From Nitratireductor aquimarinus (GTDB lineage: Bacteria > Pseudomonadota > Alphaproteobacteria > Rhizobiales > Rhizobiaceae): a DNA stretch of 64,000 bases. Shown here one piece after another: positions 16,551 through 25,078 of this stretch. The stretch's first letter is position 1, and every line of letters begins with the position of its first letter. The notes beneath the pieces were generated by a model. That model was not told the DNA's origin. It saw only the letters and a program-made list of their open reading frames with translations, and ran no database searches. The stretch is from positions 1,550,001-1,614,000 of the forward strand of contig NZ_CP177239.1 in NCBI RefSeq assembly GCF_046773475.1, written 5' to 3'. The translations under genes were made by a program, and so were the position numbers.

Positions 16551-17651
16551 TCAGATGCGACCGGTCTGGCCACGGTGCCGCAGATAATGATCGGCGATTG
16601 CGCAGGCCACCATTGCCTCGGCAATCGGCACCGCGCGGATGCCCACACAGGGATCGTGCCGGCCCTTGGTCAGAACATCGACCTCATTGCCGTCCCTGTC
16701 GATGCTCTGGCGCGGCGTCAGGATCGACGAGGTCGGCTTGACGGCGAAGCGCGCCACGATGGGCTCACCGGTGGAGATGCCGCCCAGAATGCCGCCGGCA
16801 TTGTTGCTCAGAAAGCGCGGGGTTCCGTCATTGCCCATGCGCATCTCGTCGGCGTTTTCCTCGCCGGTGATCCGCGCCGCCTCGAAACCATTGCCGATCT
16901 CCACGCCCTTCACGGCGTTGATCGACATCAGATTGGCGCAGATATCCTGATCGAGCTTGGCGTAGATCGGCGCGCCGAGACCGGCAGGCACGTCTTCCGC
17001 CACAACCTCGATCACCGCGCCCACCGACGAACCCGCCTTGCGGATGCCGTCGAGATATTCGGTGAACACCGGAACAGAGTTCGGGTCCGGAGTGAAGAAG
17101 GGATTGTCCGCATTGCCGATGAAATCCCAGTCCCAGTTGGCCCGGTCGATTTCCTTCTCCCCCATGGCGACAAGCGCTGCGCGCACATTCATGCCCGGCA
17201 CGACCTTGCGGGCGAGCGCGCCTGCGGCAACCCGCGTCGCCGTCTCGCGCGCCGAAGAACGGCCACCGCCGCGATAGTCGCGCAGACCGTATTTCGTCTC
17301 GTAGGTGTAGTCCGCATGCCCCGGCCGGAAGCGCCTGGCGATCTCGCCATAATCCTTGGAGCGCTGGTCAACATTCTCGATCAGCATGGAGACCGGAGTG
17401 CCGGTGGTGATCAGCGTTTCGCCGTCCTCATCCGGCAGCACGCCCGACAGGATTTTCACCTGATCCGGCTCGCGGCGCTGGGTGACGAAACGCGACTGCC
17501 CCGGACGCCGCTTGTCGAGCTCGGCCTGGATCTCGGCCAGCGTGAAACGAATGCCGGGCGGGCAGCCATCGACCACGCAGCCTATGGCCGGGCCATGGCT
17601 CTCGCCCCAGGTGGTGACACGAAACAGATGACCGAATGTGTTGTGAGACAT
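16551..17651 (-). CDS. aroC: Chorismate synthase
   Basis: 366 residues. FMN-dependent last step of the shikimate pathway. GHLFRVTTWGESHGPAIG, the RPGHADYTYETKYGLRDYRGGGRSSARET signature region and the C-terminal GRHDPCVG are present. The ATG at 17651 (MSHNTFG) matches the family start; twelve further in-frame residues upstream are dropped. A good promoter lies 60 nt upstream. Followed after 12 nt by ribB. Confidence 0.97.
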   Translation of the reverse strand: MSHNTFGHLFRVTTWGESHGPAIGCVVDGCPPGIRFTLAEIQAELDKRRPGQSRFVTQRREPDQVKILSGVLPDEDGETLITTGTPVSMLIENVDQRSKDYGEIARRFRPGHADYTYETKYGLRDYRGGGRSSARETATRVAAGALARKVVPGMNVRAALVAMGEKEIDRANWDWDFIGNADNPFFTPDPNSVPVFTEYLDGIRKAGSSVGAVIEVVAEDVPAGLGAPIYAKLDQDICANLMSINAVKGVEIGNGFEAARITGEENADEMRMGNDGTPRFLSNNAGGILGGISTGEPIVARFAVKPTSSILTPRQSIDRDGNEVDVLTKGRHDPCVGIRAVPIAEAMVACAIADHYLRHRGQTGRI

Positions 17652-17717
17652 GAATGCAGGCTTCCAGAAAACAGACAGCCCGACCATCGAGCGCGTCCCC
17701 GAGAGCCGGTCGTTTCG

Positions 17718-17746
17718 CTTCTATTGGCCTTTGCGGGTGCGGTCAA
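17718..17746 (-). promoter_or_regulatory. Promoter of aroC-ribB
   Basis: On the minus strand TTGACC (17741-17746) and TAGAAG (17718-17723) are separated by exactly 17 nt, a sigma70-type arrangement, leaving a leader of about 60 nt before the aroC ATG. Confidence 0.6.
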
Positions 17747-17852
17747 ACCGGATTGCCTAATGCGAAAGTTTTGACACAATTAGGTGGTTTACAAAATTGA
17801 AGGGATTCGCGCCCCGGATACGGGCGCCACATAGAAATCCGAGAGGTGTGGA

Positions 17853-18101
17853 ATGCGCATTTTCGCCGCGGCAGTGGGATTATTAATGCTTGCCTCATCC
17901 GCCTTTGCCCTCGACGCCGAGGGCAAGGTTCGCAATGTGGACCCGGACAATCTCACCATCACGCTTGAAAATGGCCAGACCTACAAGCTGCCGAGCGAGA
18001 TGGACGTTTCCGCCATTCAGCCCGGCATGGAAGTGGTTCTCGCCTATCGGGAAGTCGACAATGGCGTGAAGCAGATCACGGACATGCTTCTGCCCGAGTG
18101 A
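17853..18101 (+). CDS. DUF1344 family small secreted protein
   Basis: 82 residues. Signal peptide MRIFAAAVGLLMLASSAFA, then a short beta-rich domain (KVRNVDPDNLTITLENGQTY, MEVVLAYREV) of the DUF1344 type found in rhizobia; function unknown. GAGAGG lies 6 nt before the ATG. A TTGACA at 17771-17776 could be its -35 box but no convincing -10 follows. Ends 3 nt from the convergent phosphatase gene. Confidence 0.85.
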   Translation: MRIFAAAVGLLMLASSAFALDAEGKVRNVDPDNLTITLENGQTYKLPSEMDVSAIQPGMEVVLAYREVDNGVKQITDMLLPE

Positions 18102-18104
18102 GCC

Positions 18105-18695
18105 TTACAGCCAGTCTGCCGAACCACTCTCAAACCGCAGGATGCGATCCTGCGGTATGGTGAGCGCAGCCGCTTCATCGCTGGACGCATGGCCCAGCAG
18201 GTAAAGAAGCGAGCGGATCACGCCGCCATGGGTGACACAGACGGTCGGCCCTGTGACCTCTCCGAGCCACGGCTTGATGCGCTCAGCCAGCTTTTCATAG
18301 CTCTCTGCATTGTCGCCGGGCGGGACAAATCCCCATTTGTCGTTCGAACGGGCTGCCGTGCAGCCGGGATTTTCCGCTTCCAGCTCGGCATAGGTAAAGC
18401 CCTGCCAGTCGCCGAAATTCAGTTCCATCAGCCGGGGATCGGTGCGGTATGCCTCGCGCGGCAGGCCAAGGCCTGCGCGCACACGCTCCATCGTCTCGCG
18501 CGTACGTCGTAACGGGCTTGCGACAAAATCAAAGCCATCCGCATTGTGATCGAGAAGATCGGCAAGGCGAATGCCATTACGGTCGGCCTGAACCTGACCA
18601 ACCGCATTGATATCAGTATCGGCCTGCCCCTGAAGACGCTCTTCGGCGTTCCAGGCCGTCTGGCCGTGTCTGATGATATAGAGGGTGGGAAGCAC
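18105..18695 (-). CDS. Histidine phosphatase (phosphoglycerate mutase-like) family protein
   Basis: 196 residues. The catalytic RHG motif is in LYIIRHGQTAWNAEERLQGQ; SPLRRTRETM and the second histidine in VCVTHGGVIR complete the site. Substrate unknown. The start is set at GTG 18695 (VLPTLYIIRHG) because GAAGG lies 6 nt upstream; the ATG at 18719 falls inside a dispersed palindromic repeat and would add eight unconserved residues. Located downstream of fabI. Confidence 0.88.
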   Translation of the reverse strand: MLPTLYIIRHGQTAWNAEERLQGQADTDINAVGQVQADRNGIRLADLLDHNADGFDFVASPLRRTRETMERVRAGLGLPREAYRTDPRLMELNFGDWQGFTYAELEAENPGCTAARSNDKWGFVPPGDNAESYEKLAERIKPWLGEVTGPTVCVTHGGVIRSLLYLLGHASSDEAAALTIPQDRILRFESGSADWL

Positions 18696-18712
18696 TGCGG
18701 GCCTTCTGACTT

Positions 18713-18763
18713 GGAGCATCGGACCGAAAAGCAGGAACCGGCTTTCGGGTATTCCGATGCTCC
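18713..18763. repeat. Dispersed palindromic repeat, family A, copy 1
   Basis: 51 bp ending in perfect 11-bp inverted arms GGAGCATCGGA / TCCGATGCTCC, with core ACCGAAAAGCAGGAACCGG. Closely related copies are at 24751-24791 and 48827-48877. It lies between fabI and the phosphatase gene. Confidence 0.8.
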
Positions 18764-18778
18764 ATCACTGGTTAGGAT

Positions 18779-18804
18779 CGTCCTTTGCGCGTTCGAATGA
18801 ACGC
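18779..18804. repeat. Dispersed short repeat, family B, copy 1
   Basis: CGTCCTTTGCGCGTTC followed by GAATGAACGC; the GCGTTC/GAACGC arms form a small hairpin. A matching element is at 48564-48590. It directly follows the family A palindrome here. Confidence 0.7.
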
Positions 18805-18812
18805 AGGCCGAT

Positions 18813-19631
18813 CTACTCCGTCACGACAGAAATATCGGGAGCGTCCACGGCCTTCATGCCGACCACGTGATAGCCGGAATCGACATGCAGCACTTCGCCC
18901 GTCACGCCGCGCGAGAGATGCGACAGCATGTAGAGAGCGGAATCGCCCACCTCATCGGTGGTGACAACGCGCTTGAGCGGCGAGTTGTACTCGTTCCAGC
19001 GCAGAATGTAGCGGAAATCGCCGATGCCCGAAGCCGCCAGCGTCTTGATCGGGCCAGCCGAAATGGCGTTGACACGAATGTTGCTGCCGCCCAGATCGAC
19101 CGCCATATAACGCACGCTCGCCTCAAGCGCGGCCTTGGCGACGCCCATGACATTGTAGTGCGGCATCACCTTCTCGGCGCCGTAATAGGTGAGCGTCAGG
19201 ATGGAGCCACCATCGGTCATCAGCGGCTCGGCGCGCTTGGCAAGCGCGGTGAGCGAATAGACCGAGATGTCCATGCTGCGCAGGAAGTTGTCGCGGCTCG
19301 TATCGACATAACGGCCGGTCAGCTCGTCCTTGTCGGAGAAAGCGACGGCATGGACCAGGAAGTCCAGCTTGCCCCACTCCTTCTCAAGCTTCTCGAACAC
19401 CGCATCGACGCTGTCCATGTCGGTCACGTCGCAGTGACCGGCGACGATCGCGCCCAGCTCTTCAGCCAGCGGCTCGACGCGCTTCTTCAGGGCGTCGCCC
19501 TGATAGGTCAAAGCAAGCTCTGCGCCGGCATTGGCGCACGCCTTGGCGATACCCCAGGCGATCGAGCGGTTGTTGGCGACACCCAGAATGAGCCCGCGCT
19601 TTCCGGCCATCAGGCCATTGCCACTTGTCAT
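18813..19631 (-). CDS. fabI: Enoyl-[acyl-carrier-protein] reductase (NADH)
   Basis: 272 residues, short-chain dehydrogenase fold. Last reduction of type II fatty acid elongation. GVANNRSIAWGIA is the cofactor motif; the catalytic tyrosines and lysine are Tyr149, Tyr159 and Lys166 (LTYYGAE...HYNVMGVAK). The ATG at 19631 (MTSGNGLMAGKRG) is preferred over an upstream in-frame ATG. Transcribed from the 155-bp gap after the DnaJ-like gene. Confidence 0.96.
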   Translation of the reverse strand: MTSGNGLMAGKRGLILGVANNRSIAWGIAKACANAGAELALTYQGDALKKRVEPLAEELGAIVAGHCDVTDMDSVDAVFEKLEKEWGKLDFLVHAVAFSDKDELTGRYVDTSRDNFLRSMDISVYSLTALAKRAEPLMTDGGSILTLTYYGAEKVMPHYNVMGVAKAALEASVRYMAVDLGGSNIRVNAISAGPIKTLAASGIGDFRYILRWNEYNSPLKRVVTTDEVGDSALYMLSHLSRGVTGEVLHVDSGYHVVGMKAVDAPDISVVTE

Positions 19632-19786
19632 GGAATGGTTCTCCGAATTCAATTGCCGAAGCGTCATGCTTTCACCAGAAGGCGCGGCGCTTCATCACTC
19701 CAACTACCTGCATAGCACGACCGGGCGATTCCCGACCGCGCAATATAAATAAGCCGGCAGCCCTATCGCACAGCCCGGCGAAGGCA

Positions 19787-20746
19787 TCAAGCCGATTGGC
19801 GGAACAATGCCTCAAGCGCCGGATCTCCGCCTTCCGGCAGCATGATCTGGATATGAGCGTAAAGGTCGCCGTTTCCATCGGTCTTCAGCGGCAGGCCGCG
19901 CCCTTTCAGACGCATGGTGCGGTCAGAACTTGTCCAGGCCGGAATGGTCAGCGCAAGCCGTCCCGTCGGCGTTTCAACGGGCACTTTCGCGCCCAGAACC
20001 GCATCACGCAGGCTCACCGGCAGATCCACATGCAGGTCCCGGCCCTCAACGCGGTAGCGCGGGTGCTTGCGGAAGCGCAGCTTGACCAGCGCATCGCCGC
20101 GCTCGCCAAATGGCGTCTCCTCGCCCTGCCCCTTGAGGCGGATGGTCTGGCCGTCTTCCACGTGGCGCGGGAGCTTGACCGCGATGCGCCGCCCGCCCGG
20201 GAAGATGGCCGTGACCTTGGAAGCCTTTGCAACGTCCTCGATATCGACATCCAGCGTCGCGTTCAGATCGCCCATGCCGCTCGGGCGCTTGTGTCCAGCG
20301 CCAGCGCGCCGTCCCTGACCGGCAGGACCGCCCTGCTGCGAAAAAGCGTCACCGAAGATCTGGCTGAAAATGTCCGCGCCGCTGAAACCGGCCCCATCGG
20401 GACCGCCGCTTCTGAATTCGAAATGCTGCGCACCCGGGCCGCCCGGCCCGCCCCGGCCCGACCGCCGGAAACCGCCAAACGGATCACCGCCCGCGCCCCC
20501 GCCTTCAAAACCGGTGAAACGCGGTTTGCCTTCGGCATCGATCTCACCGCGGTCGAAAGCGCCGCGCTGTTTCTCGTCGCCCAGAATTTCATAGGCCTGC
20601 CCGATTTCTGCGAAGCGCTCCTTGGCCTTCGGATCGTCCGGCTTCTGGTCCGGATGATACTTCTTCGCCAGCTTACGGTAAGCCGATTTTATCTCCTTGG
20701 ACGAGGCGTTCTTGGCCACGCCCAACACGTCATATGGATTGCGCAT
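19787..20746 (-). CDS. DnaJ-like (CbpA-type) co-chaperone
   Basis: 319 residues. J domain at 1-70 with the HPD motif at 31-33, a glycine/phenylalanine-rich linker (about 75-150), then a DnaJ C-terminal substrate-binding domain; there is no cysteine zinc-finger region, so this is a type II/CbpA-like protein rather than DnaJ itself. Start at MRNPYDVLGV; a longer frame adds 13 residues without family support. A perfect TATAAT lies on the minus strand at 20774-20779, 28 nt upstream, but lacks a good -35. Confidence 0.92.
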   Translation of the reverse strand: MRNPYDVLGVAKNASSKEIKSAYRKLAKKYHPDQKPDDPKAKERFAEIGQAYEILGDEKQRGAFDRGEIDAEGKPRFTGFEGGGAGGDPFGGFRRSGRGGPGGPGAQHFEFRSGGPDGAGFSGADIFSQIFGDAFSQQGGPAGQGRRAGAGHKRPSGMGDLNATLDVDIEDVAKASKVTAIFPGGRRIAVKLPRHVEDGQTIRLKGQGEETPFGERGDALVKLRFRKHPRYRVEGRDLHVDLPVSLRDAVLGAKVPVETPTGRLALTIPAWTSSDRTMRLKGRGLPLKTDGNGDLYAHIQIMLPEGGDPALEALFRQSA

Positions 20747-20865
20747 GTGCAGCTCTATTCCTGATCGTTCCGCATTATACGGCAAAACGTTCGTGAATTC
20801 GGGGTGTTGTTCACTATATGCGTCTGGCTAGGAAGAAATTCCAGACCCCGCGCCCGAAACAGCCG

Positions 20866-21345
20866 CTAAACCGCTTCGAACGCCTGTATCTGCCATCCGA
20901 ACTCGGGCGTTGGACAGACCGTACCGCGATAAAGTCCGACGCCATCGAAACTTTCACGCGAGGTCACGAAGCGGCGGCAGGTGCCGGTCTCGTCATCGAA
21001 AATGGCGGTGACAACGCCGCGCACATCATTTTCCGGATCGTCCCAGGAAAGAGGCGGCGCGCCGTCGAGACTGTCGCCCATGCCGCCGACCATGGCGTGC
21101 AGCATGGCGTCCGTCCCTGTCGGCAGCGGTGCAGGCTTCACGGACTGAGACATGAAGTTTTCCGGCATCGGCACCGGCGCAATGGAACCCGTCACAACCG
21201 AACGGTCCACATCCGGCGCTCCAGGATCAAGCGCCGAGACACTGCACCCGGCCAGAAGAATCACCGCTGCAGGCGCGACACAGCGCTGCAGAACACGCAG
21301 AGCCAAGGCCTTGCCCCGAACTGGCGCTTGCTTTGCCCCCGACAA
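20866..21345 (-). CDS. RT0821/Lpp0805 family surface lipoprotein
   Basis: 159 residues. An N-terminal hydrophobic stretch ends in the lipobox LAGC (cysteine at residue 34), giving a predicted lipoprotein. The C-terminal part, with CRRFVTSRESFDGVGLYRGTVCPTPEFGWQI, matches the RT0821/Lpp0805 domain. Function unknown. The start is 41 nt from the divergent pdxH start, so both share a short promoter region. Confidence 0.82.
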   Translation of the reverse strand: MSGAKQAPVRGKALALRVLQRCVAPAAVILLAGCSVSALDPGAPDVDRSVVTGSIAPVPMPENFMSQSVKPAPLPTGTDAMLHAMVGGMGDSLDGAPPLSWDDPENDVRGVVTAIFDDETGTCRRFVTSRESFDGVGLYRGTVCPTPEFGWQIQAFEAV

Positions 21346-21386
21346 TCGGCATTCTCCCCGTAGATAACGCGAACCAGGCAGCCAGT

Positions 21387-22004
21387 ATGATTGACGAGAC
21401 GTTAAAATCCGGTGACTTCACCGAACGCAGCGAGCCTTTTCGGCTCTTTGCCGAATGGCTCGAGGACGCCACGAAATCCGAACCCAACGACCCCAATGCG
21501 CTGGCGCTGGCGACCGTCGATCCCGATGGAATGCCGAATGTGCGCATGGTGCTTCTGAAAGGGTTCGATGAGCGCGGCTTCGTCTTCTACACGAATTTCG
21601 AGAGCGCCAAGGGCGGTGAAATCCTGAGCGCGGAAAAGGCGGCCATGTGCTTTCACTGGAAGAGCCTGCGCCGTCAGGTGCGCATTCGCGGACCGGTGGA
21701 GCAGGTGAGCGACGCGGAGGCGGACGAGTATTACGCGTCGCGGCCGCGCGGAAGCCGCATCGGCGCATGGGCATCAAAACAGTCGCGCCCGCTGGAAAGC
21801 CGCTTTGCGCTGGAAAAGGCGGTTGCCGAATACACGGCCAAATTTGCCGTGGGCGCAATCCCGCGCCCGGCGCACTGGTCGGGCTTCCGCATCGTGCCGA
21901 GCCAGATCGAATTCTGGCACGACCGTCCGTTCCGCCTGCATGACCGCGTGGTGTTCACCCGCGACGATCAGGGCGCGTGGCAGACGAAACGGCTCTACCC
22001 GTAA
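21387..22004 (+). CDS. pdxH: Pyridoxamine 5'-phosphate oxidase
   Basis: 205 residues, FMN enzyme making pyridoxal 5'-phosphate. PNVRMVLLKGFDERGFVFYTN, CFHWKSLRRQVRIRG and the C-terminal WHDRPFRLHDRVVF match the family along its length. ATG 21387 is the family start; eighteen upstream in-frame residues overlap the divergent gene and are dropped. The stop lies 3 nt from the stop of the convergent crotonase gene. Confidence 0.95.
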   Translation: MIDETLKSGDFTERSEPFRLFAEWLEDATKSEPNDPNALALATVDPDGMPNVRMVLLKGFDERGFVFYTNFESAKGGEILSAEKAAMCFHWKSLRRQVRIRGPVEQVSDAEADEYYASRPRGSRIGAWASKQSRPLESRFALEKAVAEYTAKFAVGAIPRPAHWSGFRIVPSQIEFWHDRPFRLHDRVVFTRDDQGAWQTKRLYP

Positions 22005-22007
22005 GCC

Positions 22008-22760
22008 TCAGGACGCCTTGCGGCTCATGAAGGCCATGAAGGCGGCGCGCGCCTCATCCGATTTGAGGCGCGCACGAAAATGCTCCGCCTCCTCGCGAAT
22101 GCGCGCGATCACGTCGTCGCGCGGACCGCGCAGCAGATCGCGGGCAATCTTCAGCGCCTCCGGCGGTTTTGCCACAAGTGCCTCGGCAGCCGCAAACACC
22201 GCCTCTTCGAGCGCCTCTGCCCCCACAACCCTGTGAATGAGCCCCGCAGCACAGGCATCGGCTGCCGGCAACCCCTCGCCCAGAGCCAGAAGGGCAAACG
22301 CCCGCTGCTGCCCCATGATCGCCGGGGCGAGCAGACTGGAGCCCGCTTCAGGCACCAGACCGAGATCGACAAAGGGCGTGGAGAACACGGTCGCGGGCGT
22401 CGCGAAGGTCAGGTCACAATGCATGTGGATCGTCGTGCCAATGCCCACCGCAACGCCATCGACGCCGGAGACCAGAGGCTTTGCCGCCCCTGCCAGCGCC
22501 AGAAGGAAATCATAGACCTCCTGACCGCCCTCGCCGCCCGTGGCGACGGCCAGAAAATCGGCCAGATCATTGCCGGCGGAAAACGCGCCCTTCTGGCCCA
22601 GAATGACGTGGCAGCGCACGTCCGCATCCTCATCGCCGCGCTTCAGCGCTTCGGCCATCGCCGCATACATGGCGCGGGTGATGGCGTTCTTCTTTTCAGG
22701 CCGGTTCAGGCGGATCACCTGCACCGCACCGCGCCGCTCGATCAGAACATGTTCGCTCAT
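22008..22760 (-). CDS. Enoyl-CoA hydratase/isomerase family protein
   Basis: 250 residues, crotonase fold. The oxyanion-hole stretches GAFSAGNDLADF and VAVGIGTTIHMHCDL are visible. One catalytic glutamate seen in classical hydratases is replaced (DGVAVG where EGxAxG is usual), so the reaction may be hydratase, isomerase or hydrolase. It starts 23 nt after the acyl-CoA dehydrogenase stop and is presumably co-transcribed for beta-oxidation of an unidentified acyl-CoA. Confidence 0.88.
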   Translation of the reverse strand: MSEHVLIERRGAVQVIRLNRPEKKNAITRAMYAAMAEALKRGDEDADVRCHVILGQKGAFSAGNDLADFLAVATGGEGGQEVYDFLLALAGAAKPLVSGVDGVAVGIGTTIHMHCDLTFATPATVFSTPFVDLGLVPEAGSSLLAPAIMGQQRAFALLALGEGLPAADACAAGLIHRVVGAEALEEAVFAAAEALVAKPPEALKIARDLLRGPRDDVIARIREEAEHFRARLKSDEARAAFMAFMSRKAS

Positions 22761-22783
22761 GGTTTCTCCTCCTCCCGGAACGT

Positions 22784-24553
22784 TCAGGCCGAAAGCAGCG
22801 CGTCAGCCGCCGCATCCAGACTGTCAGCGCCGCCGATTACCTGCTGCCTGAGCGTTGCCGTCTCCACGAGCAGGTTTTCCGCCATGAAACGCACCAGAAC
22901 GGCGTGGTCGGGCCGGTCGCCGGCGGCAAGCGCCCGCGTGTTCAGCGCAACGCCGATAACCAGCGAGAAAAGCCGCAGATAAGGCGTTGCGCCGCAAAGC
23001 GCCTCGTTCACCCGCCCCTCGGAGAGCGCCTTGGTGAGATACGCCGTTGTCTCCTCCAGATCATCCAGCGCCTGGCCCAGCCTTTCCGCCGTTGCGCCAA
23101 GCCCCGATGCGTCCGAGAGTGCGGCATGGTCGGCCCGCAGCTCGTTTAAGAATGCCGCCATCGCCTCGCCACCCTGAAGCGGCAGCTTGCGCATGACGAG
23201 ATCGATGGCCTGAATGCCGTTGGTGCCCTCATAGATCGGCGCGATGCGGGCGTCGCGATAAAGCGCGGCAGCACCCGTCTCTTCAACATAGCCCATGCCG
23301 CCATGCACCTGCACGCCAAGCGAGGCGACATCCACGCCCACATCGGTGGAGAATGCCTTGGCCATGGGCGTCAGGATATCCGCGCGCGCCTGCCAGGCCT
23401 TTGCCTCATCGCCCTCACCGAGCCGCGCCCGGTCGATCGCGTAGGCGCAGGAATAGGTGATGGCGCGCGCCATCTGGGTCTGCGCCTTCATGGTCAAAAG
23501 CATGCGCTTGATATCGGGATGCGCCACGATCGGGCTCATGCCTTCGCCCTTAGAACCTGCGGCGCGGCCCTGCCGACGGTCCTGCGCATAGGCCAGCGCT
23601 TTCTGCGTGGCGGTTTCGGCAATGCCCACACCCTGCATGCCGACTGCCAGCCGGGCGTTGTTCATCATGGTGAACATGCAGGCCAGACCGCGATTTTCCT
23701 CACCGATCAGCCAGCCGACAGCGCCCGGCGTGTCGCCGAACTTGCCGTCGCCATAGATCATGGTGCAGGTGGGCGAAGCATGGATGCCGAGCTTGTGCTC
23801 CATGGAGGCGCAGAAGGCATCGTTGCGCGCGCCGAGCGATCCGTCATCATTGACGAAGAATTTCGGCACCAGAAACAGCGAAATGCCCTTGGTGCCCGCC
23901 GGCGCATCCGGCAGCCGCGCCAGAACCAGATGCACGATGTTGTCGGTGAAATCGTGCTCGCCATAGGTGATGAAAATCTTCTGGCCAAAAATCCGATAAG
24001 TGCCGTCGCCCACCGGCTCGGCCCGAGCCTTGAGCGCGTTGAGGTCGGAACCGGCCTGCGGCTCCGTCAGGTTCATCGTGCCCATCCATGCGCCGGAAAC
24101 GAGCTTTTCCAGATATTTTTGCTGCAGCTCGGGCGTCGCATGCTTGTCGAGCGCCTCGATTGCGCCGACCGTCAGCGTCGGACCGATGGCGAAGGCCATG
24201 GAGCCGGAATTCCACATCTCGAAGGCGGCGACCGAGAGAAGCGTCGGCAGCGCCTGCCCGCCGAATTCCTCGGGCGCGGCAAGCCCGTTCCAGCCACCCT
24301 CGCACCAGCGGCGATAGAGATCGGCCCAGCCCGGCGGCGTGGTGACGGCCCCGTCCTTCAACACCGCGCCCTGTTCGTCGCCCACCCGCGCCAGCGGCGC
24401 GATTTCTTCGGCTGCAAAGCGGCCTGCCTCCGCCACGATGGCGTCGACCAGATCTTCCGACAGATCGCCAAACCGGCCGCTGTCGAGGTCAGCGGCAAAG
24501 CCGGTGACGTGTTTCAGGGTGAAGGCGATTTCATCGACAGGGGCTCGGTACAT
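22784..24553 (-). CDS. Acyl-CoA dehydrogenase with C-terminal extension domain
   Basis: 589 residues, longer than the classic 380-residue form. The order is an N-terminal helical segment (MYRAPVDEIAFTLKHV), the FAD-binding core (NLTEPQAGSDL, TYGEHDFTDNIVHLVLAR), the glutamate region IYEGTNGIQAIDLVMRKL, and a C-terminal helical domain. This long type includes DmdC (methylmercaptopropionyl-CoA dehydrogenase) and aromatic/branched acyl-CoA enzymes; nothing nearby (no dmdA or dmdB) settles the substrate. Paired with the crotonase gene. Confidence 0.9.
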   Translation of the reverse strand: MYRAPVDEIAFTLKHVTGFAADLDSGRFGDLSEDLVDAIVAEAGRFAAEEIAPLARVGDEQGAVLKDGAVTTPPGWADLYRRWCEGGWNGLAAPEEFGGQALPTLLSVAAFEMWNSGSMAFAIGPTLTVGAIEALDKHATPELQQKYLEKLVSGAWMGTMNLTEPQAGSDLNALKARAEPVGDGTYRIFGQKIFITYGEHDFTDNIVHLVLARLPDAPAGTKGISLFLVPKFFVNDDGSLGARNDAFCASMEHKLGIHASPTCTMIYGDGKFGDTPGAVGWLIGEENRGLACMFTMMNNARLAVGMQGVGIAETATQKALAYAQDRRQGRAAGSKGEGMSPIVAHPDIKRMLLTMKAQTQMARAITYSCAYAIDRARLGEGDEAKAWQARADILTPMAKAFSTDVGVDVASLGVQVHGGMGYVEETGAAALYRDARIAPIYEGTNGIQAIDLVMRKLPLQGGEAMAAFLNELRADHAALSDASGLGATAERLGQALDDLEETTAYLTKALSEGRVNEALCGATPYLRLFSLVIGVALNTRALAAGDRPDHAVLVRFMAENLLVETATLRQQVIGGADSLDAAADALLSA

Positions 24554-24750
24554 GCTGCAATCCTCCTGATGTCCGGCGAGACCCTAGCCGTTCAGCAAAG
24601 CGCTCGCCATCATACATTGGCGCAAGATTGATATTTTCTCTTTACGTAAACGTCAAACTCAGAAAGCTTGCAGTGTCTGATACCAGGGTCGGATCACGAT
24701 GCGGCCATCCAGCGGCGCGAAGGACGCTCCAAAGGTTTGACGGCACATCG

Positions 24751-24791
24751 AAGTTGTCGAAAACCGGTTTCCACTTTTCGGTTCGGTGCGG
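24751..24791. repeat. Dispersed palindromic repeat, family A, copy 3 (partial)
   Basis: Contains GAAAACCGGTTTCCAC and TTTTCGG-TTCGGTGC, the reverse complement of the family A core (ACCGAAAAGTGGAAACC). The outer arms are decayed. It lies in the 267-bp gap between the acyl-CoA dehydrogenase and the small zinc-ribbon gene; I see nothing else in that gap. Confidence 0.65.
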
Positions 24792-24820
24792 TAGAAACCG
24801 GCCAACGGAAGGAACGCCCC

Positions 24821-25057
24821 ATGCTTGCAAGACCGGAAAAACATCGCTGCATCGAATGCGGAAAGGCACTCGGCATGCCGGGCTTCACCTATCATCAGGG
24901 CGACATCGATAACGGCCCGGCCTACTGGACCGACCGCGGCATTCTCTGCACCATCGAATGCTCGCTCGCCCACCACAAGAAGCGCGCGGCCGAAGGCACC
25001 CTGCCCGACAAGCCCGCGCCCGATCCCTTCGAGACGGAATATCAGTTCGAGGACTAG
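24821..25057 (+). CDS. Small cysteine-containing hypothetical protein
   Basis: 78 residues. CIECGKALG near the N-terminus and LCTIECSLAHH later give four cysteines (CxxC...CxxxC) plus histidines, suggesting a small zinc-binding fold; the acidic tail PDPFETEYQFED is unstructured. I do not recognise a named family. GGAAGGA lies 7 nt upstream of the ATG, supporting this start; a longer in-frame reading from 24668 runs through the repeat and is rejected. It ends 21 nt from a convergent gene. Confidence 0.72.
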   Translation: MLARPEKHRCIECGKALGMPGFTYHQGDIDNGPAYWTDRGILCTIECSLAHHKKRAAEGTLPDKPAPDPFETEYQFED

Positions 25058-25078
25058 GCGGCTGGGGCGACGCAGCAC

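Noticed and set aside
17771..17800. Strong promoter for the DUF1344 gene based on TTGACA
   Set aside because: No acceptable -10 hexamer occurs at 16-18 nt; kept only as a possibility in the gene entry.
22008..24553. DMSP demethylation (dmdC/dmdD) genes
   Set aside because: The long acyl-CoA dehydrogenase and crotonase fit those families only generally; dmdA and dmdB are absent and both folds are common in beta-oxidation.
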